From Hyphomicrobium_A sp963812795 (GTDB lineage Bacteria; Pseudomonadota; Alphaproteobacteria; Rhizobiales; Hyphomicrobiaceae), in the NCBI GenBank assembly GCA_963812795.1, contig CAWEWG010000003.1, positions 124,001 through 188,000 on the forward strand: a stretch of 64,000 nucleotides of DNA, in the 5' to 3' direction. Below the pieces are notes generated by a model, which was not told the DNA's origin, did not search any database, and saw nothing but the letters and a program-made list of their open reading frames with translations. This document shows positions 53,753 through 61,616 of the stretch, piece after piece. Position 1 is the stretch's first letter; each line of letters starts with the position of its first letter. The position numbers and the translations under genes are program-made.

Positions 53753-54784
53753 GTGAGGGGTGAATTCGGCAATGGCGTCGGAGTCGGTGTAGTCGCTGGC
53801 ATAAGATGCGGTCTTCGACGCGCCGCTTCATCCGTTTTGGCTACGCTCCTGCAAGCGGATTCGCTTGCTGATCTTAGGGAACTGCCGGTAACTGCCTGTG
53901 CAGCTCGTAACCTCACGCAGGTATCATGTTCAAAGTTCATCGGCCGCCATTGGCGCGGTGAAGCGAATTTCTGGCTGAGCGTTGTCGTATTCTCGATTGT
54001 CCTCCCACTTGGCATCATATTTCTTGGGAGCGAGTGGGTCGTGCACACCCTGCAGGATACGCCACAATGGCGGATGTTCCAGGCGGCCGCCTTTTTTTCG
54101 CTTATCCTGCTGGTTGGAATTTGGCAGCTGGTCGGCACATGGCGCGCCGGCGCCAAAGGCAGGACGCCGTCGCGGTGGATGCTGACACGATGGGTGGGGC
54201 GGATTGCAGCGGTCGCGACGGCCGGGGTGGCGCTGGCGTTCCTCGCCCTCGCGCCGCGGATCATGACGGATCTCTACGCTGACGCGACTGATGCCGATAG
54301 CATCGGTCAAGCGGGATATTCGGTGACGGTCGAAGGCGAACAGCTCATCGTCAACGGGTCTCTTGCCTGGGGACTGCTCGACAAAGCCGAGCGTGCGTTG
54401 GCCGAGAACCCACAGGTTCAAATTGTTGTTCTCGAGGGGCCGGGCGGGCACGTCGGCGTCGGGACGCGGCTTGGCGACATGATCAAGGCGCACGGTCTCG
54501 ATACCTTGACGACAGAGTTCTGCGCCAGCGCATGCACCGAGGCCTTTGTAGCGGGTAAGAGCCGGTATCTCCGTGACGGAGCAAAGCTTGGCTTCCATGC
54601 AGTCAGCGGCACTTCTAAGAACGCCATCGAAATGGCTAAGCGGCGGGCAATTGAACATATGCGCGCCGCGGGGTTGACGGAGGACTTCATTACGCGGTCG
54701 TTCGAGGCCCCCGCCGATAGCGTCTGGTATCCGACCTACGACGAGCTGCGGGAAGCCAACGTCATCACGGAGATCGTCGAGTAG
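53753..54784 (+). CDS. Membrane-anchored ClpP/crotonase-like protein (COG3904 type)
   Basis: The open frame has 343 codons from GTG 53753, but the true start is uncertain. The first 58 codons look non-coding, and ATG 53926 in another frame (FKVHRPP) joins it if one extra base is assumed near 53948. The protein has helices at about 75-97, 110-130 and 155-172, then a ClpP-like domain: QLIVNGSLAWGLLDKAERAL, IVVLEGPGGHVGVGTRLGDM, TEFCASACTEAFVAGKSRYL and GAKLGFHAVSG, with Ser and His in catalytic positions. COG3904 proteins are exported or membrane-bound with unknown substrates. A small secreted protein gene follows. Confidence 0.72.
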   Translation: MRGEFGNGVGVGVVAGIRCGLRRAASSVLATLLQADSLADLRELPVTACAARNLTQVSCSKFIGRHWRGEANFWLSVVVFSIVLPLGIIFLGSEWVVHTLQDTPQWRMFQAAAFFSLILLVGIWQLVGTWRAGAKGRTPSRWMLTRWVGRIAAVATAGVALAFLALAPRIMTDLYADATDADSIGQAGYSVTVEGEQLIVNGSLAWGLLDKAERALAENPQVQIVVLEGPGGHVGVGTRLGDMIKAHGLDTLTTEFCASACTEAFVAGKSRYLRDGAKLGFHAVSGTSKNAIEMAKRRAIEHMRAAGLTEDFITRSFEAPADSVWYPTYDELREANVITEIVE

Positions 54785-54824
54785 CGACGGTGCCGGGTTC
54801 CCCGTTCATATCAGGAGCGCCAAC

Positions 54825-55139
54825 GTGATCATTGTCGTGATGTTAGTCGTCTTGGCTGGCTCCGTAACACCGGGCGCCGCGCCTGTTGAAGTGATGACGG
54901 CCGGCTTTGGCGCTCAAAGCAGTTGTGCCTCCTGGTCGAAGGACCGCTCACAGGGGAGCATCTGGATTCTCGGCTATTGGTCCGGCCGGAACGTTGAGGC
55001 GCAGAAGTCCACCGGTGGTACATCGGATGCCGACGGGATACTCGAAGAAGTGCGTCTCCTCTGCAAAGCCCAGCCTTCCCGCGCCATGATCGATGCCGTG
55101 GACGAGGTCTATAACCGGCTCTTGGAAGACGGGCGCTAA
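54825..55139 (+). CDS. Small secreted protein beside the ClpP-like gene
   Basis: A 104-residue protein from GTG 54825 with AGGAGCGCC upstream. Signal peptide about 1-19 (IIVVMLVVLAGSVTPGAA). The mature part has two Cys: SSCASWSKDRSQGSIWILGY and EEVRLLCKAQPSRAMIDAVD, a helical pattern like small periplasmic proteins of the Rap1a/HdeA size class. It is the same-strand partner of the COG3904-type protein 40 bp upstream, and such pairs seem to recur. Function unknown. Confidence 0.7.
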   Translation: MIIVVMLVVLAGSVTPGAAPVEVMTAGFGAQSSCASWSKDRSQGSIWILGYWSGRNVEAQKSTGGTSDADGILEEVRLLCKAQPSRAMIDAVDEVYNRLLEDGR

Positions 55140-55275
55140 GCGCGCGCAAGAGAGCGCGAGCGGCCGCTACCAGATTATCCCTCAGCCCCGTAAGATGCTG
55201 CTGGCTCCTGGAGGCCCCCATGTGGGCAGCCGTGATCGTCATCGCGCAAGGCGCGGCGGGGTTAAATCTGCTGCG

Positions 55276-56481
55276 CTATTTGCGCAGTGGCCTGAGGCCC
55301 GCGCGAACCTCTTCTGAAAATAGCTGCGGCTGCTCCCAAGCCGCGAAGTGACCGCCTTTGGGGAGCCGGTTGTAATGGATAAGCTTGGGATAGGCCCGCT
55401 CCGCCCAACGCCGCGACACCGTATAGATCTCGTCTGGAAAGACGCTCACGGCGACCGGGATAGCCACGTTCTTCGGGGCAACAAAACTCAGCTTGTTCTC
55501 CCAATAGAGGCGCGCCGAAGAGACCCCTGTGTTCGTCAGCCAGTAGTGGGTGATGTTGTCGAGGATGTCGTCGCGCGTCAGGCCCTCGGATTGCCCGTCA
55601 AAGACGCGTGCAATGAGCTCGTAGCTGCTGATGTCATGGTCAAGTATCCATGCCGCCAGCCCGACGGGTGAATCCGCAATTCCGTACAGGGTCTGTGGGC
55701 GGTTGCCCATCTCCTGAGCGTAGGCGAGGCCTTTTGCATAGAAGAAGGCGAGCCGGTCATACGCATGCCTCTCCTCGGCTGACAGGTCGGCGGGCGGCGG
55801 AGCCCCGGTGAAGGCCGCCTTGTCGATTTCCGCTGGAACCCCGCCAGCCATGTTGGTGTGGATGCCGAGCAATCCCGGAGGCGCCTGCACCCCCATCAAG
55901 TCAGTGATAAGCGCACCCCAATCGCCGCCCTGGGCTACGTACCGGGTGTACCCGAGGCGCGCCATCAGCACGGCCCATGCACGGGCGATGCGTTCGGGCC
56001 CCCAGCCGGTCGTGGCCGGCTTGCCGGAGAACCCGTAGCCGGGCATCGACGGGATCACGAGATGGAACGCGTCCTCCGCGCTCGCGCCATGCGCCGTGGG
56101 ATTGGTGAGCGGATCGATGATCTTCAACTGCTCGATGACCGAGCCCGGCCACCCGTGCGTGACGATGAGCGGCAGCGCGTCCTCGTGCTTCGAACGAACG
56201 TGGATGAAATGGATATCTAGCCCATCGATCTCGGTGATGAAGTGCGGCAGCGCCTTCAGTCGCGCCTCGCACTTGCGCCAGTCGTAGTCCGTCCCCCAGT
56301 AGCGCGCGAGCTTCTGCATCGTTGCAAGTTGCACGCCTTGCGTGGGGTCCGCGACCGCTTCCCGCTCCGGCCACTTGGTGGCGTTGATGCGCTTGCGCAG
56401 GTCGGCAAGCTCGGGCTCCGGAACATTCACAGCAAACGGACGGATGGCGGTCTTGTCACTTCCCGCTACAACGTCAGCCAT
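55276..56481 (-). CDS. Epoxide hydrolase (EHN-domain alpha/beta hydrolase)
   Basis: A 401-residue enzyme. An N-terminal epoxide hydrolase domain (about 15-115, beginning IRPFAVNVPEPELADLRKRI and KWPE) precedes an alpha/beta-hydrolase core. The oxyanion motif HGWPGSVIE, nucleophile Asp in YVAQGGDWGALI, and catalytic His in LPKGGHFAAWEQP are all present, as are lid Tyr residues. It opens epoxides to diols in the cytoplasm, with detoxification a usual role; the natural substrate is not known. It is followed upstream by an amidohydrolase gene on the same strand. Confidence 0.92.
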   Translation of the reverse strand: MADVVAGSDKTAIRPFAVNVPEPELADLRKRINATKWPEREAVADPTQGVQLATMQKLARYWGTDYDWRKCEARLKALPHFITEIDGLDIHFIHVRSKHEDALPLIVTHGWPGSVIEQLKIIDPLTNPTAHGASAEDAFHLVIPSMPGYGFSGKPATTGWGPERIARAWAVLMARLGYTRYVAQGGDWGALITDLMGVQAPPGLLGIHTNMAGGVPAEIDKAAFTGAPPPADLSAEERHAYDRLAFFYAKGLAYAQEMGNRPQTLYGIADSPVGLAAWILDHDISSYELIARVFDGQSEGLTRDDILDNITHYWLTNTGVSSARLYWENKLSFVAPKNVAIPVAVSVFPDEIYTVSRRWAERAYPKLIHYNRLPKGGHFAAWEQPQLFSEEVRAGLRPLRK

Positions 56482-56526
56482 AGCTTTGGACCCTTTGCAA
56501 AGACTGCGGTTGCCGCTGGGCCCCGA

Positions 56527-57861
56527 CTATAATGAGTTCTTGTAGATCTTGCCGTCCTTCATGATGACGACGAAGTTTTTTGCCGGGTCCTCTATCAGCT
56601 TGATGTCGGCGATGGGATCGCCGTCGACCAGCAGAAGATCAGCAAGTGCACCTTCTTCGATGACACCGAGCTTACCCGGGTACGGATTGCGCTTCCCGGA
56701 CATGGCCAGCAATTCACCGTTGGTTCCGGTTGCCATGGCGAGCGTTTCGGCAGGGGTATACCAACGCGCAAACTTGACGAGCAATTCGCCCTGGCGCTGC
56801 GCGAGCCTCGGGGAAAAAAGGATGTCCGTGCCCCAAGCCGTCTTGAGCTTGTATTTTTTTGCCAGCGTGATGGTCTTCTCCGTACCGGCGAACACCTCGA
56901 ACGCCTTGGCGCGTTCTTGCGACCCCGCAGGAAACGCGTCCGCCAACTCGTCGGGAAACGCCTGCGTGCTCAGCCAGATGCCCCGGTCGGCGATCAGCTT
57001 GGCAGTCGCCTCATCCATGAGGTGGCCGTGCTCGATGCACTTCACGCCGGCGGCAATGGCGCGCTGGATCGCAGCAGGCGTGTAGGCATGCACGGTGACA
57101 TAGGTGCCCCAGTTCTCGGCCGCTTCTACTGCGGCGCGTAGCTCGGCCTCCGTAAAGGTGGAGACGTCGAGCGGGCTGTTGGGCGACGCCACGCCTCCGC
57201 CCGCCGTGAGCTTGATTTGCGAAGCGCCCTGCAAGAGCTGCTCGCGCACCCGCACGCGCACTTCGTCCGGGCTGTCAGCGACCATCGCGGCACCGGTCTT
57301 CTCCTGGCGCGACAGGGGCGCGCCGATGACGCGAGGCAACTCATGCGCGTGGCGGAAATCGCCGTGACCGCTGGTGACCGTGATAATGGCGCCGGATGGA
57401 TAGATGCGCGGGCCGGCGACGATGCCCTCGTCGATGGCGCGCTTCAGCCCGAACGATGGCCCACCCACATCGCGAACGGTGGTGAACCCGCGCATCAACG
57501 TGTCCGTAGCCTCGGCGGCCGCCACTAAGTTCAAGTAGCCAACGTCATCCACCAGCAACTGTGCCGGAGTGGGCCGAACAAGCATCGCATGCCAATGCGC
57601 GTCGATGAGACCCGGCATGAGCGTACGGCCACCCCCGGCGATGATCTTCGCCGGTGAGTTCCCATCGATCGGAATGGGGTCTTTCGAGATTTTATCGATC
57701 GTGTTGCCGCGGACGAGAACGTTCACATTCGCGCTGAGCTGCTCGCTCTTGCCGTCGAAGATACGAACGTTCTCGAACAATGTGAGGGCGGGTGGCTCGG
57801 CGGCGTGCGCCGTGAGTACGAGACAAAGAGCAACGGCGAGGGCCGAAATTCGGCAAAACAT
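56527..57861 (-). CDS. Exported amidohydrolase (imidazolonepropionase-like)
   Basis: A 444-residue metal-dependent hydrolase with a signal peptide to about 21 (ISALAVALCLVLTAHA). GGAGGATTCG precedes the ATG. Metal-binding residues are seen in GLIDAHWHAML, the carbamylated Lys in QIKLTAGGGV, His in TYVTVHAYTP and CIEHGHLMD, and Asp in AWGTDILFSP. This is the subgroup that includes secreted Xaa-Pro or Xaa-Arg dipeptidases. The lack of a lipobox suggests a soluble periplasmic enzyme. Forty-five bases separate it from the epoxide hydrolase gene. Confidence 0.9.
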   Translation of the reverse strand: MFCRISALAVALCLVLTAHAAEPPALTLFENVRIFDGKSEQLSANVNVLVRGNTIDKISKDPIPIDGNSPAKIIAGGGRTLMPGLIDAHWHAMLVRPTPAQLLVDDVGYLNLVAAAEATDTLMRGFTTVRDVGGPSFGLKRAIDEGIVAGPRIYPSGAIITVTSGHGDFRHAHELPRVIGAPLSRQEKTGAAMVADSPDEVRVRVREQLLQGASQIKLTAGGGVASPNSPLDVSTFTEAELRAAVEAAENWGTYVTVHAYTPAAIQRAIAAGVKCIEHGHLMDEATAKLIADRGIWLSTQAFPDELADAFPAGSQERAKAFEVFAGTEKTITLAKKYKLKTAWGTDILFSPRLAQRQGELLVKFARWYTPAETLAMATGTNGELLAMSGKRNPYPGKLGVIEEGALADLLLVDGDPIADIKLIEDPAKNFVVIMKDGKIYKNSL

Positions 57862-58098
57862 CGAATCCTCCTGGGAGGCCCTATTGCTGAACTCGTCTAG
57901 TAATCGCCTACCCTATTTGACAGTCGGCGGTCAGCCTACCGCCAACTCGCTTCGGCACGGCTGCATTGGGTCAAAACGGCCATGACAAGGGGCGCTCAGG
58001 AGGTTTGTTACAACCCAAGAAGCAACGTGTTCGGAATCTTAACGGGGGTTGGATGACATTTGTGGTCGCTTGGTCGTGGCTTAGTGCAAGGAAAGACG

Positions 58099-59046
58099 AT
58101 GCCTGTCGACATACATTTGCAAGCTGAGCCGGTCGCCGGCCCATACCCCGTACCGCCGCCGGAACGGTCGGCAGGTCCGATCATTCCCGGTCGGGGATCA
58201 TCACTTGCAGGGAAGGTCGCGATCGTCACCGGCGCCGCTCGTGGAATCGGCCGCGCTATCGCCGTCGAATTTGCGGCAAACGGAGCTGACGTCGTTGCGC
58301 TCGACATCGCCGGACCAGTCAGCCCGACTGCGGATGCGATCCCCGCAACTGAAGCGGAACTCGCCGAGACCGTCGCTGGCATCCGGCTCTACGGCCGCCG
58401 CGCCATGGCGATCAAGGCCGATATTCGCGACATCGCCGCCCTCCGCCGGATCGCCGATCAGGTCGAGGCCACGTACGGCAAGATCGACATCGTCGTTGCC
58501 AATGCGGCCATCCAGGGCTGGAAGCCGCTGATGGAGATGGACGACAGCGATTGGCACGACCAGATCGAGAATAATCTCAACGGTACCGCCAACACCGTTC
58601 GCGCCTTTGGCCCGAAGATGGTCGCGCGCAGGAAGGGCCGCCTCATCTTGCTTGCGTCCATGCAGGGACGAATGGGTACGAAGGACGGCGCCGCCTACTC
58701 GGCGTCGAAGTGGGGCATTCTCGGCCTGATGAAGTCTGCGGCGTTGGAGCTCGGCGCCTACAATATTACCGTCAACGCCATCCTGCCCGGTCTGGTCGGA
58801 ACCGCGCTCACCTATAACGAGCAGCGTTTCCGCGCCGCCATCGCGCAATCGAACAGACCATCACCCGCGTACCCGACGGCGCAGGAGACTTGGGACGCGC
58901 GCGCACCGACCGTGCCGCTGCAAGTTGGCTGGCTGCAGCCGGAAGATATTTCGCCTGTCGCTGTCTTCCTCGCCTCGGACGCGGCCGCACTTGTGACGGG
59001 AGCCGAGTTCGCCGCGACTGGCGGTGACGCGGCCAAGGTCAGCTAA
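58099..59046 (+). CDS. Short-chain dehydrogenase/reductase
   Basis: A 315-residue SDR from ATG 58099 (AAGGAAAGACG upstream). It carries an unusual 45-residue Pro-rich N-terminal extension (PVAGPYPVPPPERSAGP), then VTGAARGIGRAIAVEFAANG for cofactor, DIVVANAAIQGW, catalytic Ser in ILLASMQGRMG and YSASKWG (Tyr and Lys). The region between the last two motifs contains a 20-residue insertion loop near the C-terminus (QRFRAAIAQSNRPSPAYPTA) as in mycofactocin-coupled SDRs, but no mycofactocin genes are near. Asp after the second strand suggests NAD preference. Confidence 0.88.
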   Translation: MPVDIHLQAEPVAGPYPVPPPERSAGPIIPGRGSSLAGKVAIVTGAARGIGRAIAVEFAANGADVVALDIAGPVSPTADAIPATEAELAETVAGIRLYGRRAMAIKADIRDIAALRRIADQVEATYGKIDIVVANAAIQGWKPLMEMDDSDWHDQIENNLNGTANTVRAFGPKMVARRKGRLILLASMQGRMGTKDGAAYSASKWGILGLMKSAALELGAYNITVNAILPGLVGTALTYNEQRFRAAIAQSNRPSPAYPTAQETWDARAPTVPLQVGWLQPEDISPVAVFLASDAAALVTGAEFAATGGDAAKVS

Positions 59047-59173
59047 CCCGGGGTTCGCCTCTCGGGGGAGCAATCAACACGGATAATTGTCCTTGTTGGG
59101 CGAAAGGCGCACGCGATTGCGCGTGTTTTGGGCTGCTGAGGGAACGCCAGGGTGCAGCCGTAGTTGAGTGGTC

Positions 59174-59503
59174 ATGACATTCTCCCAAACAACCTACGAT
59201 CCCGCGACACGCGCCTTGATGACCGCTGCGCTAGATACGGCGTGGACGGCCATTTGCTTGGCGCGCGCCCCATCGGCGGCCGACCGTGTTGATATGGCTG
59301 CTGCAATCATGACGGCCGGTGCGACCGGCGAGCGCGACTTCGTGCGACTTCAGCAAAAAGCGATAGACGCGTTTTGCGAGCCTGAGGCGATCGCCTTCGC
59401 TGCGCCTGCTCCGATCAAGGCAGTGGATCGGCGACAGCGCATGCGGCTGGTCGCCGGCACGGACCACGCGCGAGCTTCGTACGCCTGTGAGCCGCTGCAT
59501 TAG
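59174..59503 (+). CDS. Hypothetical protein, 109 residues
   Basis: A small soluble protein of 109 residues from ATG 59174. It is helical: TTYDPATRALMTAALDTAWT, DRVDMAAAIMTAGATGERD and RLQQKAIDAFCEPEA. No signal peptide or known motif. Similar helical proteins with DPxTRxxMxxALDxAW occur in Hyphomicrobiales and have no assigned role. It converges on the beta-lactamase gene. Confidence 0.6.
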   Translation: MTFSQTTYDPATRALMTAALDTAWTAICLARAPSAADRVDMAAAIMTAGATGERDFVRLQQKAIDAFCEPEAIAFAAPAPIKAVDRRQRMRLVAGTDHARASYACEPLH

Positions 59504-59527
59504 CGCTAGGCGCCCACGGCGTTGCTG

Positions 59528-60409
59528 TCAGAACAGCGCCGCGGCGGCGCGGCCGACGTCGGCGATCGCAGCGTTGCGCACATCGAGCGGTAAGGTCGTG
59601 TCCGCCAGATAGACGGCGATAATGACGGGCGGATGACCCGGCGGCCAGACGATGGCAACGTCGTTCGTCGCCCCGCGTGCACCGGTGCCCGTCTTGTCGC
59701 CGACGCGCCATTGCGCGGGCAGCCCGGCCCTCAGGCGTGCCTCACCGGTCGTGCTGGCCGTGAGCCAGCCGATGAGCAGGGCCTCCGAGCTCTTGGACAG
59801 GACGTTGCCGAGAAGAATGCGCTGCAGGGTGTAAGCCATCGCGCGCGGCGTCGTCCCATCGCGCGGATCGCCGAGGGGCACCTCGTTGAGCTCGGGCTCC
59901 ATGCGGTCGAGCCGCGTCGCCTTGTCGCCGAGGGTGCGCAGAAAATCCGTGAGCCTGCCCGGGCCGCGGAAGCTCGCCAGCATCAGGTTGCCGGCCGTGT
60001 TGTCGCTGACGGTGATCGCCGCGGCGCAGATTTCCGCGATGGTCATTCCCTCGGGACCGGCGCGGCTCTGCGTAACGGGTGAATTTTCGACGACGTCGGC
60101 CGCGCTGAAGACGACGCGCCGGTCGAGTTGCTCCGCGCCAAGGTCGACCCGCTGCAGCACCAGCGCGGCGGCCAGCACCTTGAAGGTGCTGCACAGCGGG
60201 AAGCGTTCAAGCTCGCGCCTGCCGAACATGTCGCCCGTCTTCGTATCGAGGATGGCGACGCCGAGACGGCCCTGCGCGGCGGCTTCGATTTCGGCGAGGC
60301 GGGCATTGAGGTCGATGGGCGAAGGCTCGGCCCCCGCCTCGGTGACGTGCAGGGCGGCGATGGCGAGAGCGCTCGACAAGACGAAACGGCGCGTGATCGG
60401 TGCAGACAT
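59528..60409 (-). CDS. bla: Class A beta-lactamase
   Basis: A 293-residue enzyme from ATG 60409, seven bases after GAGGA. The signal has twin arginines (PITRRFVLSSALAIAAL), suggesting Tat export. All class A motifs are present: STFK with the nucleophile Ser, SDN, the omega-loop Glu in EPELNE, and KTGTG. The Gly-Asn region after the omega loop reads GDPRDGTTPRAM. It should hydrolyse beta-lactams in the periplasm; spectrum cannot be judged. No AmpR-like regulator or mobile element adjoins, so it appears to be a resident chromosomal gene. Confidence 0.93.
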   Translation of the reverse strand: MSAPITRRFVLSSALAIAALHVTEAGAEPSPIDLNARLAEIEAAAQGRLGVAILDTKTGDMFGRRELERFPLCSTFKVLAAALVLQRVDLGAEQLDRRVVFSAADVVENSPVTQSRAGPEGMTIAEICAAAITVSDNTAGNLMLASFRGPGRLTDFLRTLGDKATRLDRMEPELNEVPLGDPRDGTTPRAMAYTLQRILLGNVLSKSSEALLIGWLTASTTGEARLRAGLPAQWRVGDKTGTGARGATNDVAIVWPPGHPPVIIAVYLADTTLPLDVRNAAIADVGRAAAALF

Positions 60410-60428
60410 TCCCATTCCTCAGAAACGA

Positions 60429-60459
60429 CGATGGCCGGGACTGTAGCTCCCGGCCATCG
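60429..60459. terminator. Hairpin between the DUF817 and beta-lactamase genes
   Basis: A perfect 12-bp stem (60429-60440 with 60448-60459, loop of seven). It lies between two minus-strand genes, 70 bp after the DUF817 stop and 20 bp before the bla start, so it is the probable terminator of the upstream gene and separates bla from it. Confidence 0.7.
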
Positions 60460-60528
60460 GTCTAAAGTGGCAAATGCAGGGTGAAACGACGCCTCCGGCA
60501 AACGAGAATGGGCGCCCTTCGCCGCGCG

Positions 60529-61470
60529 TCAGGCATTGGCTGTTTGGGGAGCCTCGATCGGGGTGCCGCTGGGGGCCGGCTCTGGCGCGGAGACGATACG
60601 CTCAGCCGGCTTCTTGATCAGCGCGACGAGAGTGTAGCTGATGATCAGCAGCAGGAACCAGGAACCGAACTTGCCGGCGCTGACGAGCGACCAGACACTG
60701 CGCTGGTTCGGATAGAGCCAGGTCCGCGTGAATGTCCCGACGTTCTCGGCGATCCATATGAATGCCGTCACGAGCACCAGTCCCAGCAACAGCGGCATCC
60801 ACCGGTAGGTTTGCCAGTTGACGAAATAGATGCGCGTCCGCGCGAAGAGGGCTGCCGCTGCGACGAACAACGCCCAGCGCATGTCCGGCAGGTAGTGGTG
60901 GGTGAAGAAATTCACGTAGATCGCCACGCTAAGGACGACGAGCCAGGCGATTGGTGGATGTGCCCTAAACTCGAAGTGGAAGAGCGTCCAGGCGCGGCAG
61001 ATGTAGCTGCCGATGCACGAGTACATGAAGCCGGAGAACAGCGGTACGCCGGCGATTCGGAAGAAGCAGTCATCAGGATAGATCCACGAGCCGACAGAGG
61101 TCTTGAAGATCTCCATCACCGTGCCGACGACGTGGTAGGCGGCGATGACCTTGGCCTCCTCGAAGGTTTCGAGGCCGAAGCCGAGCAGGCACACCTGCAG
61201 CGTGAGCGCGGCGAGGAAGAGGAAATCGTAGCGCGCCAGCGCGGCGTCCGGCGGATAGAGGAAATAGGTGGCGAGCAAGAGGGCGATCATCAGGGCGCCG
61301 AACAGGCAGGCCCAGGCCTGCTTCATGCCAAAGCGGAGGAATTCGTAGAGCGCGGCCGTCGCCGGGCGGCGGCTCATGCGCGCAGCAATGCGCGCCTCCG
61401 CGTCGATGAACCGGCGCAACACCGGCCAGGCGGCCGCGCCGCTGCGCGTTATCGTCGTGTCATCGTGCAA
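60529..61470 (-). CDS. DUF817-family integral membrane protein
   Basis: A protein of about 313 residues with roughly eight transmembrane helices. The DUF817 signature is clear: ALYEFLRFGMKQAWACLFGALM, then WIYPDDCFFRIAGVPLFSGFMYSCIGSY and LPDMRWALFVAAA. The start is uncertain: TTG 61470 keeps the conserved WPVLRRFIDAEARI, while ATG 61377 would lose it. The function of DUF817 is unknown. The gene lies between rpoD and bla, each separated by a terminator. Confidence 0.82.
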   Translation of the reverse strand: MHDDTTITRSGAAAWPVLRRFIDAEARIAARMSRRPATAALYEFLRFGMKQAWACLFGALMIALLLATYFLYPPDAALARYDFLFLAALTLQVCLLGFGLETFEEAKVIAAYHVVGTVMEIFKTSVGSWIYPDDCFFRIAGVPLFSGFMYSCIGSYICRAWTLFHFEFRAHPPIAWLVVLSVAIYVNFFTHHYLPDMRWALFVAAAALFARTRIYFVNWQTYRWMPLLLGLVLVTAFIWIAENVGTFTRTWLYPNQRSVWSLVSAGKFGSWFLLLIISYTLVALIKKPAERIVSAPEPAPSGTPIEAPQTANA

Positions 61471-61560
61471 GGGGTGCCCGGACGCGAAGCTGCAGGAGGC
61501 GCGCACAGTGCGAAAGCAGTGCGCCGAAAGTTCGGCCGGGCAGAGGCAGCGTTTCGCCCA

Positions 61561-61588
61561 AAGGAAAACGGCGGGCTGTGCCCGCCGT
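61561..61588 (-). terminator. Rho-independent terminator of rpoD
   Basis: A perfect 9-bp stem (61568-61576 with 61580-61588, loop TGT) followed on the minus strand by TTTTCCTTT, 29 bp after the rpoD stop. Confidence 0.85.
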
Positions 61589-61616
61589 CTTGCCGTTGTC
61601 AGCCGTGCGGCTGAAA

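Noticed and set aside
59528..60409. Beta-lactamase as an acquired resistance gene
   Set aside because: Base composition matches its neighbours and no integrase, IS or att site adjoins, so a resident chromosomal gene is the better reading.
60481..61614. 377-codon open frame on the plus strand
   Set aside because: Antisense to the DUF817 membrane protein, whose conserved blocks and helices are clear. The antisense product is Arg/Glu-rich and matches nothing known.
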